A DNA stretch of 64,000 nt from Dermatophagoides farinae. Lineage: Eukaryota; Arthropoda; Arachnida; Sarcoptiformes; Pyroglyphidae. The position numbers and the translations under genes are program-made. Shown in pieces: positions 11,477 to 28,920 of the stretch; within the stretch, counting starts at the first letter, position 1, and each line of letters starts with the position of its first letter. Location of the stretch: positions 1,159,001 to 1,223,000 of the forward strand of contig NC_134684.1 in assembly GCF_024713945.1 (NCBI RefSeq). Direction: 5' to 3'. Under the pieces are notes generated by a model that was not told where the DNA came from, did not search any database, and was given only the letters and a program-made list of their open reading frames with translations.

Positions 11477-12669
11477 ATGGTATGGAAATTATTATCGCGA
11501 CAACAATCATGGATAACTATGATAAATTTATTCAAAATTTCATCTATCCGACTGCATTATGATCATCGAATTTTATCCGGTATTCAGCCGACCGGTTCAA
11601 TTCATTTGGGTAATTATTTTGGTGCCATAAAACAATGGATCGATCTACAACAACCACAACCATTACCTTCTTTGATTGTACAAGAAAAACAAACGAATGA
11701 TGATAGTAATGAATATAAGCCAAAATATTTACCGCCAATATTTCAAATTGTCGATCTACATTCTTTGACAATGTCAAATGATCCGGATAAATTGCGACAT
11801 AACATATTTGAAATTACGGCCGTACTTATTGGATGCGGTATTGATCCAAATTGTTGTTTAATCTTCAAACAATCTTCTATTCCTTATCATGGATATCTAT
11901 GTTGGATTCTTACAACGTTGACTACATTGCCACAATTACATCGTTTTCCACAATTCAAAGTTAGTATTTAATTTTAGGATTTCAATTCAATAATTATTTT
12001 AATATTATTTAGGAAAAAAGTGCCAGCTTCAAAGATCCACCAACTGGCCTGTTTCTTTATCCAGTGTTACAAACGGCCGACATTCTTTTGTATAAAGGGA
12101 CACATATACCAGTCGGTGATGATCAATTGGCTCATATCAATCTAACAAAACATATAAGCGCCAAATTCAATAATACGTTCAAACGAAAAGTTTTCCCTAT
12201 TCCAGTGGAACTCATATCAAAAAGTGGTGCTGGACGTATCAAAAGTTTAAGAGCACCTGAACAAAAAATGTCCAAATCTGAGTTGGATACTAAATCTCGT
12301 ATTGATCTAACTGATACATCGGACGATATTGTTAGAAAAATCCGTAAATCTGTCACAGATATGAAATCCGAAGTAACATATGATCCTGAAAATAGACCCG
12401 GTGTCTCTAATCTTGTACAGATTTATTCTTTAATTAGTGATATGAACATTGAACAAGTATGTCAACATTTCGATGGAAAATCAACATTTGAATTTAAAAT
12501 TGAACTTGGTGATCGATTAGCCGAATACCTAAGGCCAATACGAACACGAATTATGGATTATAGAAACAATCGTGATCATCTAGAAATGGTGCTCAAAGAT
12601 GGCAGCTCAAAAGCTATTGAAATAGCTGAAAAAACTATTGACGAAGTGAAACAAATTATCGGATTATAG
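11477..12669 (+). CDS. WARS2: Tryptophanyl-tRNA synthetase, mitochondrial
   Basis: Class I aminoacyl-tRNA synthetase that charges mitochondrial tRNA-Trp. Exons are 11477-11959 and 12013-12669, separated by a 53-bp intron in phase 0, giving 379 aa (human WARS2 is about 360). The ATG at 11477 was chosen because the frame is open upstream but has no earlier ATG. The first 30 residues (MVWKLLSRQQSWITMINLFK and onward) are basic and hydroxylated, as in a mitochondrial targeting sequence. The catalytic Rossmann fold is marked by SGIQPTGSIHLGNYFGA (residues 34-50, the HIGH-equivalent region), VGDDQLAHI (about 195-203) and EQKMSKSE (KMSKS loop, 246-250). An insertion rich in Gln, Asn and Asp after residue about 58 is unusual for the family. 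The bacterial-type, short form separates it from cytosolic WARS1. Confidence 0.95.
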
Positions 12670-13683
12670 ATTTTTCTTCATCATAAGAAGAAAAAACTGA
12701 TTGATATTTTCATCATCATTTTTTTTAATGTACGAGGAAAACTGTCGTTAATCTAATCCATTGTTTTTTTATTATTATTCGAGATTATGCACCAAAAACG
12801 TGGCATTATCTTTGAAAAAAAAGGATATCCACCATTCAACCTTTTTATATATATATGTTCATATATTCAAATTATTTGCCATGTATGTTTTTTTGATAAA
12901 ACAAAACAAAAAAAAATTCCAAACAAAAAGGAAATGACATTGATCTGAAATAGCATTGGCCACCATTTAGAAAGTGCATACACATTTTTTATAAAATTGA
13001 AAAATAGCTACCTTATGATTATAATAATGTTGGCTGGTTGATGTGTGTTTGTGTTTGTGCTATACTTGATACACACATATTACAATACAATTACATTCAA
13101 ACGAAATACGTTTTCATTTCTTGATTTACATGAATTCAAAAGAGAAAGAAACAAAAAAAAAATTTTTTTTGTTTTTGTTTTCCAATTTACAAATCGAATG
13201 TTTTTTCCTTAATCAAAAAAAAAAAAAAAACATTCGAACCTGATGATGATGATGATGATGATGATGTGATCACCATCAGGTTGTGCGTGTGAGCATAATT
13301 TTATTGACGGTGACGACAAAATGGTTTTGTGAAAAAAAAAGAGAGAGAGACAACAAAAAAAAAACTCATCATTTTTTTCCACAAACACACACACACATAT
13401 TCAACATACGTATATATTCGGTCATATTGAATGAATGAAACAAAAACCAGTCTTGATGTGTTGATGTGATTATTATTCATCCGATGAACGTCATCATCAT
13501 TACAAAAAAAAAAAAAAAAATTCAATCATTCCATCCATCGTTATTTAACTGTGTGTATTTTGTTTCGTTGTACTCGATATAAAGTTTTTATTTTTATTTC
13601 CAATTTGTTTTTTTTTTGTATATACCATCCACTTCAAGAATATATACATTCAATCATTATCATCATCATCATTATCAACAATC
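12670..13683. other. Intergenic spacer with promoter of HSD17B12
   Basis: About 1 kb of AT-rich DNA between two genes on the same strand. It holds (GAT)n at 13241-13266, a (CA)n tract near 13386-13397 and long poly-A/T runs. No gene was seen. Confidence 0.5.
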
Positions 13684-14646
13684 ATGGCATCATTCTATGA
13701 AATGATTGGTTCAATTTCATTACTTATCATCATTTTATGGTTATTGTTCAAAATAATCAAAGGTATTTGGACATGTTGTCTTGGATCGGCATTTGGTTTT
13801 GGTGTTAAATGGTGTCCAGGGCCATCAACATGGGCTGTGATTACCGGCGCAACTGATGGTATTGGATTGGCATATGCAAAAGAATTTGCTCGTATGGGTT
13901 ATTCTGTATGTTTGATTAGCCGTAATAAAGAAAAATTGGATCGTACAAAAGAAGAGATTAAAAGTGAATCGCCTAAATGTTCAGAAATTCGAACCATTGC
14001 CGTTGATTTTGTTCGTACGGATATTTATGATGAAATTGAAAAACAAATCAATGAATTGGATGATATTCATATTCTGGTCAATAATGTCGGTATTTCATAT
14101 GAATATCCAGAATATTTTAACAAAATACCTGAAGCAAAAAAATTAATGAATTCAATTGTCAATTGTAATATAATGTCCGTTATGCGTATGGTGGAATTAG
14201 TATTGCCAAAAATGGAACGCCGTGGTCGTGGTGTTGTTATCAATCTTTCATCATATTCCGCTTCATATCCGATGCCATTGTTGTCGATTTATAATGCATC
14301 GAAAATTTTTGTCGATTTTCTTTCACGTGCATTACAATTCGAATACGCTGACAAAGGTATCACCATTCAAAGTGTATTACCAGCATATGTATCAACAAAA
14401 ATGAGTAAAATTCGACGAACATCATTAATGGTACCAAGTCCAAAAACATATGTACAACATGCCCTAAAAACGGTTGGCATTGAATCACGTACATACGGTT
14501 ATTGGGCTCATAAATTGCAAGGTTTCGCACAGGATTGTATTATTGCCAATATTTTGGGTGAAAATTTCAATTCAAAATTGGCATTCGATTCATTGAAAGA
14601 TGTACGACGAAGATATTATAAAAAACAAGGAACCAAAATGGAATGA
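13684..14646 (+). CDS. HSD17B12: Very-long-chain 3-oxoacyl-CoA reductase (HSD17B12 / let-767 type)
   Basis: Single-exon gene, 320 aa. NADPH-dependent short-chain dehydrogenase of the ER that performs the second step of very-long-chain fatty-acid elongation, reducing 3-ketoacyl-CoA to 3-hydroxyacyl-CoA. Family members can also reduce steroids. An N-terminal membrane span covers residues 8-30. The cofactor motif is GATDGIG (55-61), followed by NNVG (133-136), catalytic Ser190 in NLSSYSA and the YxxxK pair Tyr203/Lys207 in YNASK. Length matches the family (about 312 aa). The C-terminus KKQGTKME is not a canonical KKxx retrieval signal. A poly(A) signal AATAAA lies at 14779-14784. It converges on LSM2 with only 199 bp between stop codons. 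TECR, step 4 of the same cycle, lies about 11 kb away. Confidence 0.95.
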   Translation: MASFYEMIGSISLLIIILWLLFKIIKGIWTCCLGSAFGFGVKWCPGPSTWAVITGATDGIGLAYAKEFARMGYSVCLISRNKEKLDRTKEEIKSESPKCSEIRTIAVDFVRTDIYDEIEKQINELDDIHILVNNVGISYEYPEYFNKIPEAKKLMNSIVNCNIMSVMRMVELVLPKMERRGRGVVINLSSYSASYPMPLLSIYNASKIFVDFLSRALQFEYADKGITIQSVLPAYVSTKMSKIRRTSLMVPSPKTYVQHALKTVGIESRTYGYWAHKLQGFAQDCIIANILGENFNSKLAFDSLKDVRRRYYKKQGTKME

Positions 14647-14845
14647 AAAAAAAAAACAAATTTGATTTACCATTATATCTGGGAATAATTGTAAACACTA
14701 TATATTTTTATTTTTTTTTTATTTAAAAAAAATGAGCATGAATTTAACACGATGATGAGTAAAGAAAAATTTGATTTGAATAAAAAGTATAAATAGCCAA
14801 TATTGTTTACGAATGTTTCGATTACATTTGTTGTTGTTTTGTTTC

Positions 14846-15127
14846 TCATTTAGCCGAAGCTTCTTTACGCGTTGCATCCTGTAACAATGTTACATCAACA
14901 TCATCGGATGGTAGCTGAACATAACGTACTACTGATCCACGTATGAAACAATTCTTCACCGATATCATGTATGGATATTTTTGACTATCCAATACGGTTA
15001 TATCAGTCAATTTGAAATTAAGATATTGATCAACCGAATGTAATGTACCAGCGATGGCCAAATCATTTTTAAGTTCAACGACAACATCTTTACCAACTAA
15101 TGTTTTGAAGAATGAAAAGAATAACAT
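14846..15127 (-). CDS. LSM2: U6 snRNA-associated Sm-like protein LSm2
   Basis: Single-exon gene, 93 aa, almost colinear with human LSM2 (95 aa). LSm2 is part of the LSm2-8 ring that binds the U6 snRNA 3' end in the nucleus and of the LSm1-7 ring that promotes mRNA decapping in the cytoplasm. Sm1 motif: VGKDVVVELKNDLAIAGTLH. Sm2 motif: SVKNCFIRGSVVRYVQLP, with the typical I-R-G-S. The start MLFFSFFK is the family start. The downstream end faces HSD17B12; the gene lies 218 bp downstream of ZNF830 on the same strand, too far apart and too ordinary to argue for co-transcription. Confidence 0.97.
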   Translation of the reverse strand: MLFFSFFKTLVGKDVVVELKNDLAIAGTLHSVDQYLNFKLTDITVLDSQKYPYMISVKNCFIRGSVVRYVQLPSDDVDVTLLQDATRKEASAK

Positions 15128-15345
15128 CGTTATTTGGAGGAAAATTTCACGATTTCAATCAATCAAATTATTATTATCGATTTTGGAAATTTAATTTTGA
15201 CACAAATTCGTTACATGTGTTATGTTCCAATATACACAGCTGAAATTTTATCATGAGGAATTTTTTATCCAAAAGTAACGCCATCTATTTACATTTAGTC
15301 ATCCAAAAATTATATAAATTTTTTTATTTTACAAAATTCATCATT

Positions 15346-16291
15346 TCAACGGAATACATCTTTATTTCGCCAAAAATTCATATCGTTAAAATCGATTTCA
15401 CCATCATCAGCATCTTGGTTATCAGAATTGTCATCATTATCATTCATTTCCATGTTTTCATCATGTTTTTTATGAATCACTTCGATTTTCTTTTGAATTT
15501 CATCAACTTTGGCCCAATTTTCAATTTGTTCATCAATTTCTGTTAGTGCTTTTTCTTTTTCCAAATCTTCATATTCTTCGTCCATCAGATTCTGTGAAAC
15601 CAAAGATTGTTCGGCAATTTCTTTACGAAATAATTCAAATTGATTATCCAACGTTTCATCCAATGGTGTTTTTCGAACTTTACGTTCAATTTGTGGATCA
15701 TCAAAAAATCCTTTCGGTATCTGTGATGATAATAATTCATTGGTTTGTTTTTCTACAGGTTTTTCGTTGCCATTGTCGAAAAAATCTACTGGCAACGATG
15801 AATCCAATGTAACGACGTTTGAAGCTGCTTGAATTGATTTATTATCGCCGATATCTTCTTCTTTATTTTCAGATGATTTTCTTATTTTATTTGCTACAAT
15901 AGTTTCCATTTTTTCATCAACATTTAGAGATCTTTTTAGTGGACCACTCGATGATGGTAATGATTCTTTTGTCGTCAAAGATTTTGATTTTTGTTTCAAT
16001 TCTTCCACTTTCTAATGGGGTGAGGAGAAAAAAAATCATCAAATAAAATAAATTCCATGATAACATTATTTTGCAAACCTTTTTATGTGATTTTCCAATC
16101 AAATGAGTAGACCACAAAAGTTCATTATTAATAATCTGATTACAAATACGACACCAAAGTTGTCCACGTTCATCATATCTGGCCAATGGTGAATCAATTC
16201 TGGTACATTTTTTACTCTGTATTGTTTTTTCACGCATCAATTGTCGTAATTCTTGTTGTGATAATTTCATTTTCGATGATGATGTAGCCAT
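15346..16291 (-). CDS. ZNF830: Zinc finger protein ZNF830 (CCDC16/OMCG1)
   Basis: Nuclear protein linked to pre-mRNA splicing and genome stability in animals. Exon 1 is 16291-16079 and exon 2 is 16011-15346, joined across a 67-bp intron in phase 0, giving 292 aa. The ATG at 16291 (MATSSSKMKLSQQELRQLMR) is the first in frame. A single U1-type C2H2 finger has Cys47, Cys50, His63 and His69 (WCRICN ... STHLIGKSH). Family hallmarks follow: LPVDFFDNG, IPKGFFDD with a Lys/Arg-Val-Arg-Lys patch, an acidic coiled coil (NLMDEEYEDLEKEKALTEID) and a C-terminal WRNKDVFR. An AATAAA sits within the last codons before the stop (ARNKD-coding region), probably by chance of codon use. Length is shorter than the human protein (372 aa), mainly in the linker. 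Confidence 0.9.
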
Positions 16292-17148
16292 TTTGTTTGA
16301 TGAAATAAAAATAAAATTTAAATTCAAATTCAAATTGAAATCAAACAAAACAAAAACACATGGATTACATCATCTATGAGCATATTCAAAAAAAAAAAAA
16401 AAATTGAGCACACACAATTATAATGGAGCGAGATAGAGATGGATGGATTGTCTCAGAACACCATGGTATTGGTGAGTGCTATATATATATTATATATGAA
16501 TCCAGAAAACTAAATACACACAACAGACAGACAGACCGATAGATGGACAGACAGACAGACATACATACAAACAAACAAAAACAACTTATTGGAATTGATG
16601 GATATCTATTTGTTTTCTGATTTTTACCACAACAAATAAAACAATTTCCCAACAACAAAAAATAAAATAAAACGACGACTCAATTTTATTATCCACATTA
16701 TGAAATATAAAAAATGAATTTCAAAAATTCGAAAATCAAAAAAAAAAACACACACAGTGATGGATGATGAATTTTTTGGCCATAAATCATCATGAATGAT
16801 CGGATAATCGATTTGGCCATCAATTGATCAATTGATTTCCTATATATATATCCGTCATCATCAACAACATTATTGGAAATTGATTTTTGTCTACCTCTTT
16901 TTCTTTTATCTCTGGTTATCTTATTTATTTGTAGTGCTGGTTTTGTCAAATTATGATAATAATCAATGCACACCTGTACCAATTTGTGGTTGTTGCTGTT
17001 GTTGTTGTTGTTGTGTGTGTGTGTTTGTGCAAACAACAACAAAAAGCTTATTGAAAAAGCTAAATAAGTGAAATCAAATCTATCCAAATTCGACTGCCTT
17101 TTTCTCATCACCACCACCACCACCACCATCAATCATTATTGTTGTTCA
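16292..17148. other. Divergent promoter region between ZNF830 and AGAP
   Basis: Carries GACA-type repeats at about 16524-16562, an AT dinucleotide patch at 16480-16496, (GTT)n near 16986-17014 and (CAC)n at 17110-17128. The latter two produce spurious frames on both strands. The 5' UTR of AGAP must end at 17148. Confidence 0.5.
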
Positions 17149-23085
<5,937 letters not shown>

Positions 23086-23532
23086 AAATAGCCACATACA
23101 TACAAAAAAATGGGAACAATTTATTTCATTATTACAGAATCTATAATATGCACAAAATTCAATTTCAATTGACTGGGGCCATGATTAATCAACCAATATT
23201 CTGTGATATGGACAGATGTATGATGTTCAAGATTCCATTTTCACAGTTTCATAAATCAATCAACGACGACCACAAATTCAAACGTAATTTTGTAATATAT
23301 AGTAAATAGATTTCATCACTTTATGTATAAAAAAAAGAAATCATTCATTAACGATCTCATCAATCATCATCATCATATTGGTTATCAGAATATGAGAATA
23401 ATAAAATTTTTATTGCATTTATCAAAAAATAATAATGAATTTTAAAATTTTTCATATATAAATAATAATCTATATGTACATGTTGCGAAATTATTACCGA
23501 TTCGATTACATTATTTATCCACATTGCTATCA
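23086..23532. other. Convergent 3' flanks of AGAP and Jun
   Basis: AT-rich spacer. AATAAA at about 23399-23404 (gagaataataaaatttt) fits the AGAP transcript. No other feature. Confidence 0.5.
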
Positions 23533-24300
23533 TCATCTTAGATTACAACCTAGATCACGATGTTTTGTAATCTGTACGGACAATTGATTATTGACATCTT
23601 TCAATAAAGTTTCAAATCGTTGCAATGCATTGATCTTGTTATTATATTCATCCACTTTTTTCTGCAAACAATGTATACGTTCCAATTTTCGTTGTCGACA
23701 TTTCGATGCTGCAATTCGATTACGAAGTCGTTTTCTTTCCAATTTAGCTTGTTCCTGATCTTCCATGTTGATTGGTTGAAATCCTTTATTGTTTTTGGCA
23801 TTATTTTTACCAGCAGTTGATTCAGATTCTGTATGGAGAAATTAGTCCGAATTCTTCATCATCATATATTTAGTATTTACCTTTTTTTATATTTTTAGAT
23901 TTATGATCACTACCAATATTGGTTGCTGTGGACGTATTAGTTTCGATTTCATTATTTGTTGTAGCGAAATTCATTTGTGCTTGATTTGACCACATTTCTA
24001 ACATTCTTTGTTTCTCTTCATCATCAGCATTTACATTCCGTGTAAATGTTGGTAACGGTCCGATTGTTGGAATAGTTTTCAAATATTCAGCCATTTGAGG
24101 CGTTGACAGGGCTAATTTATCTAAATCTACAATAACAATATGAATAATAAATGAATGAATCATCATGGAACATTGAGACAATTATTTCACTTACCTGGTG
24201 TGGTCAATTGACATGCTTTCTGTTTTTTAGATGATCGTGGCTGATTAAAATCTAATGATAGTTTATTTTTTAAACGCCGTATATCTTCATTGCACGACAT
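23533..24300 (-). CDS. Jra: Jun, AP-1 bZIP transcription factor (short form)
   Basis: Exons 24300-24195, 24126-23881 and 23828-23533; introns of 68 and 52 bp; 215 aa. The basic region (ERKRLRNRIAASKCRQRKLE, 148-167) carries the Jun signature RNRxAASKCRxRKLERI that contacts TRE/AP-1 sites. The zipper has heptad residues Leu172, Tyr179, Leu186, Leu193 and Leu200; Tyr replaces the second Leu. The N-terminus keeps a delta-like, JNK-docking segment (RRLKNKLSLDFNQP, 8-21) and the motif LTTPDLDKLALSTP, which resembles the LTSPDxxLLKLxSP phosphorylation region of c-Jun, with Thr-Pro and Ser/Thr-Pro sites kept. The protein is shorter than Drosophila Jra (about 289 aa) because the region between transactivation domain and bZIP is very reduced. 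Likely partner is Fos; regulation by JNK is inferred from the docking motif. Confidence 0.93.
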
Positions 24301-24812
24301 TTTTAATCAATGTAAATCTAAATTGATTGATGATAACTTCTGAAATAATTGAAAAATTTTGGAAACAATTTAGGATTCAAATATGAAAATATATTATGTA
24401 TGTTAGTGTGTGTGTGCTTGTATCATTTTAAATGACGATGATGATGATTGAATGCAAACAAGGCAACACCAAATAAAAAGACATAAATAAATCGTTTGTA
24501 TGTTAATAATTTATTCGGATGACTCATCGTCTAATCAGCTGAAAAATTAATGCCTAGTTTATACACACAGTGTTAAATTAGTTATACTTGCATTGTGTAA
24601 AAGCGTTTTTTTTTCTCAAGTCGAATGTTTGAATGTATAAATTTTTAAAAAAAACGTAGCTTGACAAACTGATTGTCTATAAAGAGACATTGAATTTTCA
24701 ATTTTCAATATTGTCGACAATCAATTTTGAATCAATCGAATTTCATAACCGTAACTAAAATTTTCATCGCTCATAAATTTCTTGATCCTTTCTATTTTAT
24801 CATTTTTCAGAT
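24301..24812. other. Divergent promoter region between Jun and the zinc-finger-like gene
   Basis: About 510 bp. A TTTTTCAG sits 3 nt before the ATG at 24813, so the downstream gene may have a non-coding first exon here. No AP-1 site (TGAGTCA) was seen. Confidence 0.4.
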
Positions 24813-25375
24813 ATGACCAAGAAAAGCCAAATCGATTCGTTGCGGCGCAAGTTACAGAATTTGTTCGCATCGATCGACGCCGGATACGATTTGAATTTCA
24901 TCCGCAACTACGAAGAATATGTCGACAAACTTGTCAAATTTGTGGAGATGTATGGATCTTACTCAACGGAATGCGACAAGTTCAACGCCGTACAAAAAAG
25001 GTGAAAGCTTTGATCAACTCACCAGAAATTTCGTCACTGATCAAAGAACCGTTGAGATCCAAATTTGATCGTGCGAATGAATTTGCTGTGGGTTTTTCAG
25101 AGGTAAATGCTTCAAATTTCGATTATATGTCGCCAATTATAATTTTTCTTACTTAGTCAAAACTGAAAAGAAAATTGGACAAGAATAATGGCATTGTGAG
25201 ATCATTGCATGCCCTCAACAGTGGCGAAATTTCTTCGGCAAATTGCTGCAGCAATGAATTTCGCAGTCACACATCATTATATCGACATATCGTTGCTGTT
25301 CATCCGAATTTCTATGTCGACGACAGTATTACTCAGGATGAATCATCCGATTTATCACAGAGCCATGAAAAGTAA
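24813..25375 (+). CDS. Orphan gene with degenerate C2H2-like motif and an apparent 1-nt frameshift
   Basis: Not recognised. Exon 1 (24813-25102) starts MTKKSQIDSLRRKLQNLFAS and hits TGA at 25002-25004. Exon 2 (25157-25375) follows a 54-bp intron. The end of exon 1 is clearly coding in another frame (VKALINSPEISSLIKEPLRS) and is in phase with exon 2. One extra A in the A6 run at 24996-25001 would join both frames into about 169 aa. The C-terminal part holds CCSNEFRSHTSLYRHIVAVH, which has the F-x5-L-x2-H-x4-H half of a C2H2 finger, but the two Cys are adjacent, not spaced C-x2-C. Exon 1 is markedly GC-richer and uses codons such as CGC, GCC, GAC and TCG that are rare in neighbours. A poly(A) signal AATAAA lies at 25387-25392. 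It could be a gene with an assembly error or a young pseudogene. Confidence 0.55.
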
Positions 25376-25481
25376 AATTTTTTTTTAATAAAATTGTTCA
25401 TAATTATCAATGTATGGATTAAGTTTTTGTTTTTGTTTTTCTTGACAATAAAAAAAATTGTGCATACAACACATAATCAAT

Positions 25482-26678
25482 CTAGAGTAAAAATGGAACA
25501 ATCGCTTTACGACGTCGTGGATAGTTTGGAAATTCTTTTTTATAATTACGATGTTTGCCTAATGCCCAGATGGCCATTTGATAGAAACCAGCGACGGTAA
25601 ACATTGCGGCCGGAAGACATTGTGTCATAATGGAAAATGATGCCCATGCATACCATTCATAAGCATAATTTGGACAAGATACATAATTGAATAGAAATGT
25701 GAACGGATTCTTTGTAGGCAATGGAATTTTACGTTCAGTTGTACCGGGTGGTCGTAAATCACGAAGAGCACAATGTATAGAATAATTGCCATATTCGCTT
25801 AGCTGGAAAAACAATTGTGATTAGATTGATGATTAATAATAATCAAATTAAAATTCAATTCAATAAATAAATAAATTTACCAGAAACAAAATCAAACCAG
25901 TATACACTTGAATTGTACCAAATGATGGTTCAGTATACAATGGATGATTGACGTAATAACCAATAAAAAATGCAAAACCCCAATAGTAAGAACAATTTTT
26001 GAATAAATTCATAATCGGCATGGTTGAATGAGAGAATCGATGTACAAATATTGTCTCCAATAAACGTTTAACATAATGCAATGTCCAACAGAATGCAGCG
26101 ATTCTAAACAATTACAACGCATTTACAAATAAATTATCTTGTTATTATTTGATCGATTATTTACTTACTTAACAACATAACTCATAGGTAAATCAGCATT
26201 ATGACCATAAATCAAATATGGCCGAAAAAATGGAATCATATAACAGACCAATGGTCCAGCATATTCAGCCAAGAATACTGTTTTCCAACCAATTTGTGGT
26301 CCCAAATCTTTTAAATAAAGAACACGGCCACGATTCAAACTTAATGAATCAAGTGTAGCTTTATCATCCAAAGATTTTCCCTCTACACATGAAAAAGATT
26401 TAGTAGTAGTAAATACGGACAAACAAACAAACAAACAAAAACAGATAAAAACTCACTTGAATCCAATCGAAGTGATTGACGTTCCGGATACAATGATCGT
26501 TCTAAGCAAAAAAAAAATTGAAAAAAATGATCAATGACAAAACAAATAAATTATCTTCATTTTTCTTACTTTCACGATAGATTAATGATTTAATCTCTTT
26601 AATGGTTGCCGTAGCTTTTACATCTTTTAATGTCAATATTTTTGTTTCAGAACCAGGTTTAAGTATATCGATCTCCAT
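25482..26678 (-). CDS. TECR: Very-long-chain trans-2,3-enoyl-CoA reductase
   Basis: ER membrane enzyme of the final step of very-long-chain fatty-acid elongation: NADPH-dependent reduction of trans-2-enoyl-CoA. Five exons: 26678-26570, 26501-26457, 26382-26169, 26103-25881, 25802-25482; 303 aa against 308 in human. The N-terminus is ubiquitin-like ([20 protein letters not shown]). Next come [14 protein letters not shown] and [20 protein letters not shown]. The steroid 5-alpha-reductase-type membrane domain has [38 protein letters not shown] and, near the C-terminus, [20 protein letters not shown] and [20 protein letters not shown], ending PFLL as in other animals. Exon 2 is only 45 nt. The stop codon lies 106 bp from that of the facing zinc-finger-like gene, so 3' UTRs must overlap or be very short. 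HSD17B12 of the same pathway is at 13.7-14.6 kb. Confidence 0.96.
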
Positions 26679-28910
26679 TATTCTTTTTTTTTTTTGTCTT
26701 AATTCGAATTCAATTTTTTTTTGATCAAAATTCGAATAAATGAAATATAATTGTGGACACACACGCACACAGTGGTGGTTTATATTCAGGGTACACACAA
26801 ATGAATGGATGTATTACTTGCTATTATGGAAAGGAAAGGAAAAAAACCTGTATGAATTTATCATTGGAATAATATAATGAACACAAATTCACATCAGACT
26901 TGGTAAATAAATTTTGAAGAAAAAAAAATTGATGACGACAATGTTCATGTGTGTGTGTGTGTGTGTACGTGTGCCAATCAATATTTTGCCGTTGGCCAAC
27001 CAAAATATATTGTCGGTCGATATATGAGCATTCAATAATAATAATCATCGACAATAATATAGTGACGAGGAAAAAAAATTAAAAAAAAAACTCAAATTAC
27101 TGGTATATACGCTAATATTCATGTGTTTGTTATGGCTTCGGTGAGAGTTTTTTTGTTTGTTTGTTTGTTTGTTTGCATTATTAAATGTCGTGTTCAATTG
27201 AGTTGAGCAAACTCGTTCGTAATCATACACAATGATGACTATGTATCAGAGACAGACACACACACACAATGGTGTGTATATGCAGAAAATTATATGTCGC
27301 CCAATATCGTCCAATTTTATTCGAATCGAATGATGATGATGATGATGATTGACGAATCGGTGAAATGATTATGTATCTTTCTATGTGTGTACCTAATTTT
27401 TAGAAACAACAAAAATATCGACTGACAATATTTTTTTCCTCTTTTCTTTACAGTCAAAAAAAAAAAAATTAATAATCTAATCACATCATTGTCAATGTCG
27501 TCAATCGAATGATGGATGAACGAATGGTTTCTTTTTGTTTTGAAATGGATGTCAATTGAATTACATTCATTCTGATAAAGATTTCGTTACGGTGACCATA
27601 ATTAGACTATATCGAATGTTTTTTTGGATTCAACAATGAATTGGGGTTTTCAGAACCATTTTTGGTCAATTTAATGACGATGAATTATTAGAATTGCATA
27701 AAATGATTTTTTTTTTTTTTTGGGCATGGCAAGATTTGTTATTGCCTGTTCCATGAATCATTCATTCATTCATTCATTCATCTATCCTCAATAAGTCAAT
27801 CTAAATTAACTAATTTTGGGAACAGGTGTTACCACATATAACTCAAACTTTTGTTGTTGTTGTTGTTTACTAAACATTTTTATTTTGATGGCCAAAACAA
27901 TATAATGACACACAAACAGACACAAGTAGAAAGTGGGCGATTATTACATACAAAGAGGATGATACACAAGCAGTCCATTAATTTTTTTTTTGTTCAATAA
28001 ACATCATCATCATCATCATGTTGTATAATTGTGGTCCTATGAACTTTAATTTTTATTATCATTTGACAGATGATTTTTCATCACATTTTGTCTCTGTCTC
28101 TCTCTCTGTGTGTGCATTCACAAAAATTATTTCAGATTATTATACAGTAAACAAAATTGGTCGTTGTTCCAAGATTCATGATTCATTGGATGGATGGAAA
28201 TGGAATTGAATCTTTGATTTTGCTCGTTAAAAAATTAAAGACGCATGTCTTTAATTTTTGTCACTGTTGTTTTTTGTTTACAAATGAACGTTCGATTTTA
28301 TTTACACAAGTTTTGTAGCAACTACAGGAGAACTATACTATATTCTACTATTCAACACCAAAAAAAAAACTGGACACCCAATGAACCAAACCTTTTTTAA
28401 TGGATCAAACAACACCAAGAATCGATTCCATGGGTGTTGAATAATTTTCGGATTCCAATTTCAGAAAAAAACGATATCATCCATTTCTGTATGCAGTTTT
28501 GTAAAAAAAAAACTCAACCACACAAAATTGCAGAAATAAACAGAAACAAAAGATGTTTTAATCATCGAGCACCATTTTGTGATTGTATGTGTGTGTGTGT
28601 GTGTATGATCGTGGTGGTGGTGGTGGTGGTAGTTTTTTTTTAAAAATTCCTTTCATTTTTATTCATATATGTTTTGTGATTGATGTTCTTCTGGTCGATA
28701 TTTCGTCATCATCATCATCATCGTTTATAGCAAAAAAAAAAAAAAAAAAATGCGTTGTTGTTAGTAGTCTAGTCACTTTCAACCACAACCACCAACAATT
28801 ATCTTCTTCACTAAACACTGTTGTTGAATTCTACATCTTCATCAACAATTCCTTTGACTGCTTCTAGTTCTTTTTCTTTTTTTTCATTCAATGTCATCGT
28901 CATCAACTTG

Positions 28911-28920
28911 TGAATATTCT
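28911..28920. promoter_or_regulatory. Possible heat shock element upstream of DNAJB gene
   Basis: The 10-mer TGAATATTCT matches nGAAnnTTCn, followed by TA and TAAG, a third unit with one mismatch. It lies 266 bp upstream of the ATG of an Hsp40 gene, where HSF control is expected. Matches of this type occur by chance every few kb in DNA this AT-rich, so the call rests mainly on position. Confidence 0.3.

Noticed and set aside
24782-25103. Single unbroken frame through exon 1 of the orphan gene from an upstream start
   Set aside because: The start would be a non-ATG codon inside the probable 3' splice site. The first half reads as well-formed helix in the other frame from a real ATG. Kept only as an alternative for the second half.
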